DNA from: Akkermansiaceae bacterium
GTDB lineage: Bacteria; Verrucomicrobiota; Verrucomicrobiia; Verrucomicrobiales; Akkermansiaceae
DNA: 45,659 nt
Assembly (NCBI GenBank): GCA_025354565.1
Contig: JANXMQ010000018.1
Coordinates: forward strand, 1-45,659
Direction of reading: 5' to 3'
The notes beneath the pieces were generated by a model, which ran no database searches, was not told where the DNA came from, and saw nothing but the letters and a program-made list of their open reading frames with translations. The position numbers were made by a program, and so were the translations under genes. This document shows, piece by piece, positions 1 to 7,470 of the stretch. The stretch's first letter is position 1, and every line of letters starts with the position of its first letter.

Positions 1-50
1 GTCCTGTGTTCGATTCCCTAGCAGCGCGGAATTAGCCAAACGGTTGTTAC

Positions 51-119
51 TCAAAATGAATGGGCGTCCGTCACAGCCCGCACAGAGCCAAGAGTGAAGC
101 GATGGGCAGCGTTTTTCAT
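51..119 (-). pseudogene. Truncated gene start matching the 5' end of the beta-helix gene at 9314
   Basis: A 22-codon minus-strand reading frame begins MKNAA and soon hits a stop. Its upstream region and first five codons are identical to those of the beta-helix gene starting at 9314 (see the 35-bp inverted repeat). After codon 5 the two diverge completely. This looks like a duplicated or recombined gene start that lost its body. It could also be expressed as a tiny peptide, but nothing supports that. Confidence 0.45.
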
Positions 120-140
120 TAGGAGTTTTCCACACCGATC
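106..140 (-). repeat. 35-bp perfect inverted repeat, left copy
   Basis: Read on the minus strand this begins GATCGGTGTGGAAAACTCC and runs through an ATG and four further codons. The identical 35 bases occur on the plus strand at 9293-9327. The two copies face outward and enclose about 9.15 kb of mosaic DNA. Confidence 0.85.
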
Positions 141-146
141 CTTCCT

Positions 147-187
147 AATACAACTTCCCAGACAAAAGAAGCAGACAAAAAGAAGCG
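147..187 (+). repeat. Dispersed 28-bp repeat, copy 1 (with internal duplication)
   Basis: Core ACAACTTCCCAGACAAAA, followed by a second AGACAAAAAGAAGCG, so the 3' half is tandemly duplicated. It shares CCTAATACAACTTCCCAG with copy 4. It lies between the inverted-repeat gene start and a high-GC gene fragment. Confidence 0.8.
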
Positions 188-336
188 CCACCCTCCCGGC
201 GACAGCCCCGCCCGCCTGGGCCGGCACCTTCGGCCTGCTGGTCCCCGGCTCCGCCACCGCCTTCAAGCTCTACACCCTCACCGCCACCGGCCGCGAGCGC
301 GGCAGCAACGCAGTGACAGTGACCCGCCCCGGATGA
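187..336 (+). pseudogene. 3' remnant of a large exported protein (fibronectin-III-like tail)
   Basis: The open frame after repeat copy 1 encodes about 49 residues containing FKLYTLTATGRERGSN and AVTVTRPG before a TGA stop. This resembles the last strands of a fibronectin type III-like domain at the C-terminus of Verrucomicrobia surface proteins. GC is very high, unlike the low-GC genes that follow, and no start or upstream body remains: the repeat abuts it directly. I read it as the surviving end of a gene cut by recombination at the repeat. The domain call rests on pattern only. Confidence 0.45.
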
Positions 337-501
337 TTTCCCATCGCGCGGCGCAGTGGGGTCTCCGCCATACCGCCCCAGCAGAACTTCCTGATATACA
401 CACGGGGAATTCGAAAATCCTTGTGAAATCAACGAATTCTGACAAGCCTGCGGCAGATGAATTGTCTGGATATCACTGCCGGACATGATACGAACTCAAC
501 T

Positions 502-508
502 GTTCGCA
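502..508 (+). other. Possible integron R' (simple) box at a cassette 5' boundary
   Basis: GTTCGCA, seven bases before the ATG at 516, is identical to the R' box of the attC-like site at 2307-2313. It is a 6/7 complement of that site's R'' box (AGCGAAC, 2226-2232). In integron cassettes the 5' boundary box pairs with the R'' of the cassette's own attC, so 503-2307 may be one three-gene cassette. Only a weak hairpin (GCGGCAG/CTGCCGG, about 453-479) lies upstream, so a full attC there is doubtful. Confidence 0.35.
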
Positions 509-515
509 ATACACA

Positions 516-899
516 ATGAAGACTATTCTCCGAGTTCTTTGCTTCACCACATGGACGCTGAGTATCTGTGCTGCGGAGGAAGCTGTTGTCAAAGACTTCC
601 TCGTCACAATAGCAGGTTCTGTAAAAGCCCCTGTCCACCTCAAGGTGAATGAAGCTACAAAAATATCTGCAATGCTCGCTGCTGCGGGGGGCACAGATGA
701 CCAGGGCTCAACCAGGCGAATCAGCATAATCCGATGCAATGAGCCATTGGTTTACGAGTCACCGGATGACAAACCTACAGAGCCATTTTCAATCAGAATG
801 ATCACTATTCCTAGAGGCGATGATCCAACTGTGGCCGCCCTCAAAATGGGTCCTCGAGATCTATTATTTTTCAGAAGGAAGTTGGCGTGGGGAAAGTGA
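516..899 (+). CDS. Small exported SLBB-like protein
   Basis: A 127-residue protein. Residues 1-19 form a signal peptide ending CAA/EE. The mature part starts VTIAGSVKAPVHLKV, continues through an AGG turn and an RISIIR strand, and ends near GPRDLLFF. This follows the beta-grasp SLBB pattern of polysaccharide export proteins (V.V.GEV..PG, AGG, RV.LIR, P.DLV.V), but only one copy is present and there is no export-channel domain. The export-protein link is therefore structural resemblance, not function. The ATG lies seven bases after a possible cassette boundary box. Base composition is lower in GC than the 3.2-7.4 kb operon, which fits an acquired gene. Confidence 0.7.
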   Translation: MKTILRVLCFTTWTLSICAAEEAVVKDFLVTIAGSVKAPVHLKVNEATKISAMLAAAGGTDDQGSTRRISIIRCNEPLVYESPDDKPTEPFSIRMITIPRGDDPTVAALKMGPRDLLFFRRKLAWGK

Positions 900-934
900 C
901 TGACAACCTCAAAGTCGATAGGGTCGATAGGGTC

Positions 935-962
935 AATACAACTTCCCAGACAAAAAGAAGCG
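935..962 (+). repeat. Dispersed 28-bp repeat, copy 2
   Basis: Core ACAACTTCCCAGACAAAA with AAGAAGCG at its 3' end, same orientation as the other copies. It ends one base before the TTG start of the next gene and follows a short tandem GTCGATAGG duplication (913-933). Confidence 0.85.
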
Positions 963-963
963 C

Positions 964-1494
964 TTGAAAAGATCATCATTAGCAATCTTGGGGATCTTAG
1001 CGCTCACGATCACCGGAGTAGGTGGATACTGGCTATTCCAACTTTATCAATATCGCCAGAACTACGAACATGCGCGACAAAAGCTGGATATGTTTTCCGG
1101 ATTTACCGTAGTTCCGATCACACATTCAGTGCGAACGCGAATAGAGGAGGTTGAAGCCAACTGGTCGTTGAGGCAAACAATTGCGGATGACTATCGATCA
1201 GCGTTGGAATTAGGGAGATACCCAGTATCCATTGATGGACTGGTTCAAAGCTGGAGTGACCCGATGCCACCATTCTCGCTTTTTGACCATGAACGAAACA
1301 AACTTTGGATAACCCGTTCTTCCATCCTGATGCTCAGTGGGCCGTTTACCGTGCCATATTACAGAGGCAAAGGTGATCTAGTAGTTCTGACTGATAGAGT
1401 GGCGGTTCTAATGTCGGACTCTGAAGATGGAATCGTCACGAAGATCTACGCACCAACCAAAAAGGAATCGAATCGGGTCCCCAGGAGTGATTAA
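964..1494 (+). CDS. Membrane-anchored protein of unknown function
   Basis: A 176-residue protein. Residues 4-28 (about SSLAILGILALTITGVGGYW) form one N-terminal membrane anchor; the rest is soluble and mixed alpha/beta with no motif I recognise. The frame has a TAG at 928-930 and no ATG before the hydrophobic segment, so the TTG at 964, immediately after repeat copy 2, is the only plausible start. No good ribosome-binding site is visible at a proper distance, and the repeat contributes the only purine-rich run. Low GC like its neighbours. It is probably an orphan accessory gene. Confidence 0.6.
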   Translation: MKRSSLAILGILALTITGVGGYWLFQLYQYRQNYEHARQKLDMFSGFTVVPITHSVRTRIEEVEANWSLRQTIADDYRSALELGRYPVSIDGLVQSWSDPMPPFSLFDHERNKLWITRSSILMLSGPFTVPYYRGKGDLVVLTDRVAVLMSDSEDGIVTKIYAPTKKESNRVPRSD

Positions 1495-1528
1495 CTCCCG
1501 GGTCCCACACCACCCTGCGTCACTAGAG

Positions 1529-1572
1529 CGATACAACTTCCCACGATACAACTTCCCAGACAAAAAGAAGCG
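1529..1572 (+). repeat. Dispersed 28-bp repeat, copy 3 (partial tandem duplication)
   Basis: A truncated copy (CGATACAACTTCCCA, 1529-1543) is followed directly by a full copy (1545-1572), as expected from slippage or recombination at the repeat. It ends three bases before the ATG at 1576; AAGAAG lies five bases from that ATG and could act as a weak ribosome-binding site. Confidence 0.85.
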
Positions 1573-1575
1573 TCC

Positions 1576-2154
1576 ATGATAAATCTCTTCCGTCCAATCG
1601 CATTCGGTTTACTCCTCAGTGTGACTCTTGGTCCTAGCTGTAGTTCTCAGACTTCGACATCAGAGAGGAACCAGAAGGCAAGGGCTACAAGGTTTAAATC
1701 TGACCTAATAGCAGCAGTATCAAAGGCTCATCGGATTGACGTAGTAGAGCATTCGTGGCGCTACGATTTTCACGATGGCCGGGGAGAACTAATCAACGAT
1801 CCACCGCAGATCGTATACAAGCGCACTGAATTGACACCTGAACAGAAGGGAAGATTTCACGTGGTTCTCGAGCAAATGGCGGAATCCCCCCAAACAATGT
1901 TTTCTGCATGTGTGTTTGAGCCTCACCACAGTATCGAATTAATCAGCGACAATGGAAGCAAGAGCGTGATCCGAATATGCTTCAAATGTGGCGATACGGA
2001 ATGGGATGGTAGCGACGGCACAGCACCGGAATTATTTCAGAAAGTAGTCCAGAAGTTCATCACGCCCCTGGGATTTCAAGTCAGTCGCGATTGGGAAGAG
2101 CTCGCTAAACATCCTAATACAACTTCCCAGACAAAAAGAAGCGCTGGAGACTGA
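1576..2154 (+). CDS. Exported protein of unknown function with a repeat-derived C-terminus
   Basis: A 192-residue protein. Residues 1-22 form a signal peptide ending LGPSC, which may be a weak lipobox, so it could be a lipoprotein. The central region (about 40-165) contains HSWRYDFHDGRG, a predicted helix LTPEQKGRFHVVLEQMAE, and a C.K..G.TEWDG segment; I do not recognise a family. The last twelve codons (NTTSQTKRSAGD) are encoded by repeat copy 4, so the natural C-terminus was probably replaced. The attC-like site follows at 2226. It may be the last gene of a cassette. Confidence 0.6.
   Translation: MINLFRPIAFGLLLSVTLGPSCSSQTSTSERNQKARATRFKSDLIAAVSKAHRIDVVEHSWRYDFHDGRGELINDPPQIVYKRTELTPEQKGRFHVVLEQMAESPQTMFSACVFEPHHSIELISDNGSKSVIRICFKCGDTEWDGSDGTAPELFQKVVQKFITPLGFQVSRDWEELAKHPNTTSQTKRSAGD
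2116..2143 (+). repeat. Dispersed 28-bp repeat, copy 4 (inside a coding end)
   Basis: A full copy identical over 28 bases to copy 2, read through in frame as the C-terminus of the preceding gene. It is the last copy seen in the window. Confidence 0.85.
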
Positions 2155-2225
2155 AGAGCGTATCCGACCATCTCCCAAAGCGGCTTACCTTGGAATATAG
2201 TCAGGCCGTGATCAACAAACTACAA

Positions 2226-2313
2226 AGCGAACAATACGCTCGTGGCAACCGGCGATAACGTCCTTCTTGAATTCGAGCTTCCATTTCGCCGGTGCCACAG
2301 CTAGACGTTCGCA
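2226..2313 (+). other. Integron attC-like recombination site 1
   Basis: R'' AGCGAAC (2226-2232), a 9-nt spacer, L'' GTGGCAACCGGCG (2242-2254), a variable middle, L' CGCCGGTGCCAC (2287-2298), an 8-nt spacer, and R' GTTCGCA (2307-2313). L'' and L' pair over 12 bases with a single extra A in L'', which matches the extrahelical base that orients attC recognition by integron integrases. R'' and R' pair at 6 of 7 positions and keep the conserved AAC/GTT. The R' box departs from the GTTRRRY consensus. The next ATG is four bases downstream, as is normal for cassettes. Confidence 0.65.
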
Positions 2314-2316
2314 GGC

Positions 2317-2784
2317 ATGGAGAAATCCCGCAAAATCTTGACCGTCACGGCAATCACGATTGTGACCGCGCTCGTATGTTTCGCTATCTCGGCGCTCTCA
2401 GCAGGAGTCGGGCATGGCAGTTATTTGCCATTCGCCGTTTTCTTCCCTTATGCCTTTCTCGCCTCTGATCTGTTAGGAGGCATCGGCATCATTGCTGCTT
2501 TCTTCGCGTTGGCACAGTTCCCCGGCTATGGTGCGGTGCTTGGTCGCGCTTGGGTTCACAACCGACTATGCGCTGCGGCGGTAAGAATTGCCATCGTGCA
2601 TTCGATCGCATTGGTTGTCTGCGCAGTCATCTTCATCACATCCTCATCGGGGCCAGTCCTTGGAAATCAATATCAAGAATCAAAAATATTAAAATCCAAG
2701 GAGCCCGGTGACCCAATCCTCATTTCCATGCCGGAAACTGGCTATTTGAAAGGCTTCACCGTGAAGGTCATCGCCACTCGGTGA
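2317..2784 (+). CDS. Small polytopic membrane protein of unknown function (cassette gene)
   Basis: A 155-residue protein with hydrophobic segments at about 8-30, 36-50, 52-68 and 88-110, then a soluble tail of about 40 residues. I recognise no family. The ATG sits four bases after the R' box of the attC-like site, the typical position of an integron cassette gene with a minimal leader. The gene ends nine bases before the next membrane-protein gene, whose ribosome-binding site GAGGT overlaps this gene's end, so the two are probably co-transcribed. No matching attC with an R'' complementary to GTTCGCA was found downstream, so the cassette appears to have lost its 3' end. Confidence 0.6.
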   Translation: MEKSRKILTVTAITIVTALVCFAISALSAGVGHGSYLPFAVFFPYAFLASDLLGGIGIIAAFFALAQFPGYGAVLGRAWVHNRLCAAAVRIAIVHSIALVVCAVIFITSSSGPVLGNQYQESKILKSKEPGDPILISMPETGYLKGFTVKVIATR

Positions 2785-2793
2785 GGTCAAAAA

Positions 2794-3108
2794 ATGCAGG
2801 AGCCAGAATATCAAGAAGACGATCACCTGTGGCTCCACCGGTGGGCATCCCTGGCGGTGTGGTTAGTGGCCTCCGGGTTGATGTTCCACTTCGTCTATCG
2901 GCCACTCCGGTTGATCGAAATCCTGCTGCTGCCGACGATTTGCATCTGGTTTCCCGCCATCGTTGGCTTGAAAATGGGGATACCATCGCTCACCAATCAT
3001 GACGTGACGCGGAAAATCGCCTGGTGCATCCTGATCGGATTACCGGCTTTTTTTCTAATCGCACTGCCGCTGCTGAACCAGCTTCTGAGCGTGCCGGTCA
3101 GGCCGTGA
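2794..3108 (+). CDS. Small three-helix membrane protein, unknown function
   Basis: A 104-residue protein with membrane segments at about 18-36, 43-65 and 77-97. GAGGT lies 7-12 bases before the ATG. The stop overlaps a GTG (GTGA at 3105-3108) that can start a further small membrane frame, a usual sign of translational coupling. It is placed exactly where an ABC ATPase gene would be expected ahead of the permease, but it has no nucleotide-binding motif. Not recognised. Confidence 0.5.
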   Translation: MQEPEYQEDDHLWLHRWASLAVWLVASGLMFHFVYRPLRLIEILLLPTICIWFPAIVGLKMGIPSLTNHDVTRKIAWCILIGLPAFFLIALPLLNQLLSVPVRP

Positions 3109-3224
3109 CGTTTTATCGCGATTTTCTCATCGGCTTGGGACTGCCCTTTTACCTTTGCCTTGTCGCGGGAATGGCTTACCAAGTGCGCCCGCCCCATGAG
3201 ATTGTTCCGCATCCTGACCTTTAA
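3105..3224 (+). CDS. Possible 39-residue single-helix membrane peptide
   Basis: Starting at the GTG of a GTGA stop-start overlap, the frame encodes one clear membrane helix (FLIGLGLPFYLCLVAGMAY) and a short polar tail. It runs 29 bases into the permease gene in another frame. Alternatives are that it is the frameshifted end of the 104-residue protein or the remnant of an operon gene cut at the accessory-native junction. Confidence 0.3.
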   Translation: MTFYRDFLIGLGLPFYLCLVAGMAYQVRPPHEIVPHPDL

Positions 3225-3948
3225 AGAGCTGAAGAGCTATTTCCTGACCCCCTTCGGTTGGGTGGTGTTGGCCTTTGTGACGGTGATGCAGGGCGTCTCG
3301 CTATCCACCGCGATGAAGGGCTTCCGCGATACGCCGGTGCGCGACAGCCTGGTGTATGTGACCTTCCATACGCCGATTTTTTGGTTCTATTTCCTGTTCA
3401 TTTTCCCGCTCATCACCATGCGGCTGTTCTCGGAGGAGGAGCGCTCGGGGACTTTGGAAACGCTGCTCACCGCGCCGGTGCGGACCTGGCAGGTGGTGTT
3501 TTCCAAATACACGGCGGCGATGATTTTTTACACGACGCTGTGGCTGCCGGGACTCATCCAGTTCAAGATGTTCGAATGGGCGACGACGCTGCCGCCCGCC
3601 TGGACACCGGGGGCGCTGCTCGGCGTGTTCACGGCGCTCATGCTAATGGGCGCGGCCTTCACCGCGATCGGTTGCTTGGCCTCGGCGCTGACGTCCAGCC
3701 AGATCATCGCAGGGATTCTCACGATCGGCTTGCTGGTGATTCAGTATTTCCTCGGTTATGTGACGATCATCTGGGGTGAGTCGTTCGCGGGCGCAGGGTT
3801 TTTCCACTACATTTCCTCGCAGCAGCATTTGCATTATTTCGCCAGCGGCTTGTTCGACACGCGACCGGCGGTCTGGTTCCTGAGCCTCGCGCTGTTTGTG
3901 TTGTTCCTGACCTATCAGGTGGTGGATTACCGCCGCTGGCGTCGCTGA
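3196..3948 (+). CDS. ABC-2 type transporter permease (GldF-like)
   Basis: A 250-residue protein with six predicted membrane helices. The hallmark EEERSGTLETLLTAPV segment lies near residue 85; it is typical of ABC-2 permeases of the gliding-motility GldF/NosY type. I chose the ATG at 3196 (MRLFRILTFKELKSYFLTP), the normal N-terminus for the family; the frame remains open upstream to 3160 without membrane character. The next gene is a GldG-like partner, then a DUF4340 protein, which is the usual operon order. The ATPase that should energise the complex is absent upstream in this window, so this permease either uses an ATPase encoded elsewhere or is a relic. Confidence 0.85.
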   Translation: MRLFRILTFKELKSYFLTPFGWVVLAFVTVMQGVSLSTAMKGFRDTPVRDSLVYVTFHTPIFWFYFLFIFPLITMRLFSEEERSGTLETLLTAPVRTWQVVFSKYTAAMIFYTTLWLPGLIQFKMFEWATTLPPAWTPGALLGVFTALMLMGAAFTAIGCLASALTSSQIIAGILTIGLLVIQYFLGYVTIIWGESFAGAGFFHYISSQQHLHYFASGLFDTRPAVWFLSLALFVLFLTYQVVDYRRWRR

Positions 3949-3967
3949 GTTATTGATTTCCCGCCGC

Positions 3968-5509
3968 ATGTCCGATCCCGCCACCGCGCCAAAAGCCAAG
4001 CCCGCCCGTCCGCTGAACCGCTGGGGCCTGGGGACGCTTTCCGTGCTCCAGATCAGCTTCCTCGCGATCATTCTCATCGCCCTGAACTACCTGGCAGCCA
4101 GCCATTTCTATCGCGTCGATTTAAGCCGGCAGGCGGCTTACACGCTGTCCGCCTCGACGCAACATTACTTGCATGACAAGGCGCTGGCCGACCGCGCCAA
4201 GCCGCTCAAGTGGATCATGGCCTTCCGCCGGAGTTCGCCGTTTTACGAACGCGTGCGAGCGCTGGCCGAGGAATACGCCCGCATTTCCAAGGGCAAGATC
4301 GAGTTGGAAATCGTCGATCCGCTGCGCAGTTCGGACCGCACGCAGGAGGTGGCCGCCGCCTATGGTCTGCCACTGACCAAAGACCTGATCATCATGGACG
4401 CCCGCACCGATGCCGGCCCGGTTTCCACCGAGGACAAGGCGGGCAACCACATTCTCAACCCGAACGTGAAAATCGTCGTCGCCGATGACATGGCCGTTTA
4501 CACCACCGCCGAGACCCAGCGGAAAATCACCGGCTTCCAAGGCGAGGAAATCCTCACCGCCCGCCTTGTCGAGTGCGTCGAGGGCCGCGCCCGCAAGATG
4601 GTCTTCCTCGCGGACAAAAGTCAGCTCGATGTCACCGGCGATTCCACGCAGATGAAATCCCTGCAGGGCACCCTCCAGTTCCAAAACGTCGAACTCCAAG
4701 CCATCAACCTAGCCGACCTTGCCGAAATCCCCAAAGATGCCGAGGCCGTCGCCCTCGTCGCCCCGAAATACGATTTCACCGATGCCGAACTCGCGGTTCT
4801 CGAAAAATACTGGAACACCCCGCGTTCCGCCCTGCTGATCTTGCTCAAGCCCGGCGAAACTCCGCCCAAACTCCGCACCTTCCTCCGCGGCTACGGCATC
4901 ACTCCGCGCCACGACCGCATCATTTCCAAGGACGGCGACCGCATCAACACCACCACCCGCGCCGTCTTCACCTACGGCGTGGACTTCACCAAGGAACTCG
5001 CCGGCCAAGCCGCCCTCTTCGAGGGGGCCAGTTCCTCGCTCGAAGTCCGCGAGGGCACGGAAGACCTCATGAACCGCCAGATCAACCCCATCGGCCTCAT
5101 CCAAGCCGCGCCGGGATTCTGGGGGGAAACGAAATTCGGTGCAAAAAACCCGACCTTCGACGAGAAGGAGGACAACAAGGGCCCGCTCTACCTCGCCGCC
5201 TGCGTCACCCGTGGAGCCGCCAGCGACGACCGTTTTTCCGCCTCCACCTCCCGCATGATCGTCATGACCAATACCGATTTCCTCGACCCCCTCCTCCAAC
5301 ACGCGGAAAACACCGACTTCCTCGCCTCATCCGTGAACTGGCTGGTGGACCGCCAGTCCCTCGTCGGCCCTGGCCCGCGCTCGCTCGGCATTTACAAGCT
5401 CCCCCTCCTCGACGCCCAAGTCTCCTTCATCAATCGCGTCAATCTCTTCTTCCTGCCCGCCTTCCTCATCATGACCGGAGCTTTCATCTGGTCCTCGCGC
5501 CGTGCCTGA
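3968..5509 (+). CDS. GldG-like ABC transporter auxiliary protein
   Basis: A 513-residue protein. An N-terminal membrane helix (about 29-50) is followed by YRVDLSRQAAYTLS, matching the 'R.DLT....YTLS' signature of GldG/ABC_transp_aux proteins, a large extracytoplasmic region, and a second membrane helix just before the C-terminus (about 488-508). Such proteins work with the ABC-2 permease and are often fused to it. The start could also be TTG at 3953; ATG at 3968 gives a cleaner N-terminus. It begins 19 bases after the permease stop and ends six bases before the DUF4340 gene, so the three form one operon. Confidence 0.85.
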   Translation: MSDPATAPKAKPARPLNRWGLGTLSVLQISFLAIILIALNYLAASHFYRVDLSRQAAYTLSASTQHYLHDKALADRAKPLKWIMAFRRSSPFYERVRALAEEYARISKGKIELEIVDPLRSSDRTQEVAAAYGLPLTKDLIIMDARTDAGPVSTEDKAGNHILNPNVKIVVADDMAVYTTAETQRKITGFQGEEILTARLVECVEGRARKMVFLADKSQLDVTGDSTQMKSLQGTLQFQNVELQAINLADLAEIPKDAEAVALVAPKYDFTDAELAVLEKYWNTPRSALLILLKPGETPPKLRTFLRGYGITPRHDRIISKDGDRINTTTRAVFTYGVDFTKELAGQAALFEGASSSLEVREGTEDLMNRQINPIGLIQAAPGFWGETKFGAKNPTFDEKEDNKGPLYLAACVTRGAASDDRFSASTSRMIVMTNTDFLDPLLQHAENTDFLASSVNWLVDRQSLVGPGPRSLGIYKLPLLDAQVSFINRVNLFFLPAFLIMTGAFIWSSRRA

Positions 5510-5515
5510 CCTGCC

Positions 5516-7399
5516 ATGCGCTCCCTCGGTTTCACCCTCATCCTCGCGCTGTTAGCCATCCTCGTCTGTGGGCTGGCGGGGTGGCAGTGGAAGCAGGGAA
5601 ATTTCGACTCCCTCCTCGGCGCTCCACCCGTCCCCGTCGGGCAGCACCTCTACACCGACTTCACGCCCGCCGAGGTGAAACACATCCAAGTCACCCTCAG
5701 CGGCGTCTCCGCCAGCTTCGACCTCGGCCCCGCCGGTTGGCAGGCATCCACGCCATGGCAAGACCGCATGGACCCCCGCGCCGCCGTGGCTATCATCCAT
5801 TTCACCCTCGGCCTGCGCGTCGAGGACTTTGCCGACCGCGACGAGATCGACAACCAAAAGGCCGGCCTTCGCGAAAGCGCCATCGGCATCCAGCTCGAAG
5901 ACGCCAAGCACCAGCCCCTCGCCAAGTATAAACTCGGTCGCCAGACCCCCTGGCTCGCCACCGTCAAGGACGTGGAAGCCCCCGTCCCCACCGTCTTCAT
6001 CCTCCCCCGCGACCTCAACCACAAGCGCTACCTCTACTCCTGCACCGGCGACATCACCGCCTATTTCAAGGACGGGCTGAAATTCCTTCGCGACTACCGC
6101 CCCTTCTATTTCAACCCCCTCACCCTCCAAAAAATCCACATCCGCGCCGAGCAGGGCGAACTCACCCTCGGCCGCGAATCCCCCACCAGCCCTTGGCGGC
6201 TTGTCAAACCCCTCGACCTCCCCACCGACCCCAAGGCCATCAAATCCCTCCTCGAAGGCCTCTACCAACTCCAAGCCCTCAAGCTCGCCGACCGCGCCAC
6301 CCTCACCCTGCCCGCCGACACCGCCCTCGCCAAATCCATCCAAATTTCCCTCCTCCCCTTCGGCACCGAAACGGAAACCACCCTCGACGTTTTCCCCCCA
6401 GAGTCCCCCGCCGCCGCCACCGTCCAAGCCATCGTCAGCGACCGTCCCACGACACTTTTTGAACTCCCGCTCAAGCCCGTCCCGAAACTCACCTCCCTCG
6501 CCGATCTCCCCCTCGCCGTCAACGACCTCCGCGAACCCGCCCTCACCAATCTCAACATCCAGTCCATCCGCGGCATCCTCATCCAGCCCAGCACCGGCCA
6601 GGAAATCCTCATTTCCCGCACCCCCCCCGCGCCATGGACCGTCACCCTCGGCGGCGTCTCCCAGCAAGCCAACGAGGAACGCCTTTTCACCCTGCTCAAA
6701 ACCGTCACCGAAGGCCGCGCTACCGCCTTCGAGACAGACGCCGCCACCGACTTCACCCCCTGGGGCCTGAAAAACCCCTTCCTCAAACTCCGCTTCCTCG
6801 GCCAAGACAACCAGGGCCTCGAACTCGCCTTCGGCATCGACGGCAAAGGCGGCTACTTCGTCAACCGCCTCGGCACCTCCACCGTCATGCGCATCGACCC
6901 CTCCCTCGTCGCCGCCATCCCCGTCCGCCCCTACGAATGGCGGCTCGCCCGCATCTGGTCCATCGACCGCACCAACCTCATCGCCATCGAGCGCCAATCC
7001 GCCAGCGAAATCCCCCTCACCCTCCGCTATGACGACACTCAGGGAAAATGGCAGGCCACCCGCGACCTCACCGATCTCACCGCCACCCTCAATCCCGACC
7101 GCGCCAACTACCTCCTCGGCATCCTCGAAGGCCTCAAAATCACCCGTTGGCTCGCCACCGATGACCCCTCTGCCGCCACCGCTCTCCTCACCCCCTCACT
7201 CTCCTTCAGAACCTTTGAACGAGGCACCAACGCCACCGGCGATTTCACCGGCCTCATCACCCGCAGCCTCATCCTCGCCCCCGCCATCCCCGGCCCCAAT
7301 CCCGGCTTCTACTACGGCCGCCTCGCCAATGACCCCAACCCCTTCCTCCTCGACCGCGACACCTACACCAAGCTCGCCACCGATGTGCTCGAAAAGTGA
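5516..7399 (+). CDS. DUF4340 domain protein
   Basis: A 627-residue protein. Residues 5-24 form an N-terminal membrane anchor or signal (TLILALLAILVCGLAGWQW). The rest is an extracytoplasmic beta-rich region with repeated strands such as VKHIQVTLSG, KIHIRAEQGELTLGRE and WRLVKPLDLPTDPKAI. The pattern of 'W.L..P...PAD...I..LL..L..L' is that of DUF4340 proteins, which occur downstream of Gld-type ABC permease/auxiliary pairs. The exact role is unknown. GC is very high with strong C-ending codon use, so the region produces long false reading frames on the other strand. It is the last gene of the operon. Confidence 0.8.
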   Translation: MRSLGFTLILALLAILVCGLAGWQWKQGNFDSLLGAPPVPVGQHLYTDFTPAEVKHIQVTLSGVSASFDLGPAGWQASTPWQDRMDPRAAVAIIHFTLGLRVEDFADRDEIDNQKAGLRESAIGIQLEDAKHQPLAKYKLGRQTPWLATVKDVEAPVPTVFILPRDLNHKRYLYSCTGDITAYFKDGLKFLRDYRPFYFNPLTLQKIHIRAEQGELTLGRESPTSPWRLVKPLDLPTDPKAIKSLLEGLYQLQALKLADRATLTLPADTALAKSIQISLLPFGTETETTLDVFPPESPAAATVQAIVSDRPTTLFELPLKPVPKLTSLADLPLAVNDLREPALTNLNIQSIRGILIQPSTGQEILISRTPPAPWTVTLGGVSQQANEERLFTLLKTVTEGRATAFETDAATDFTPWGLKNPFLKLRFLGQDNQGLELAFGIDGKGGYFVNRLGTSTVMRIDPSLVAAIPVRPYEWRLARIWSIDRTNLIAIERQSASEIPLTLRYDDTQGKWQATRDLTDLTATLNPDRANYLLGILEGLKITRWLATDDPSAATALLTPSLSFRTFERGTNATGDFTGLITRSLILAPAIPGPNPGFYYGRLANDPNPFLLDRDTYTKLATDVLEK

Positions 7400-7470
7400 G
7401 GAAACTCCCCGGCCCCTTTGCCAAAAGTGGATTCCGTGACTCAGCTTGCAGTCGGCCCCTGCCGCAACAA

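Noticed and set aside
1-30. GTGTTCGATTCCCTAG looks like a tRNA T-arm at the window's left edge
   Set aside because: The flanking bases do not pair as a T-stem, there is no CCA or acceptor-stem logic, and the rest would lie outside the window.
147-2143. The 28-bp repeats as a CRISPR array
   Set aside because: Spacing is 570-790 bases with genes between the copies, not 30-40-base spacers, and no cas gene is present.
5552-6997. A 481-codon minus-strand frame opposite the DUF4340 gene, plus the 452-codon frame at 4573-5931
   Set aside because: Composition is extreme (Gly/Glu/Asp or Pro/Arg-rich), the products have no domain or start context, and they follow from the strong C-ending codon use of the true genes.
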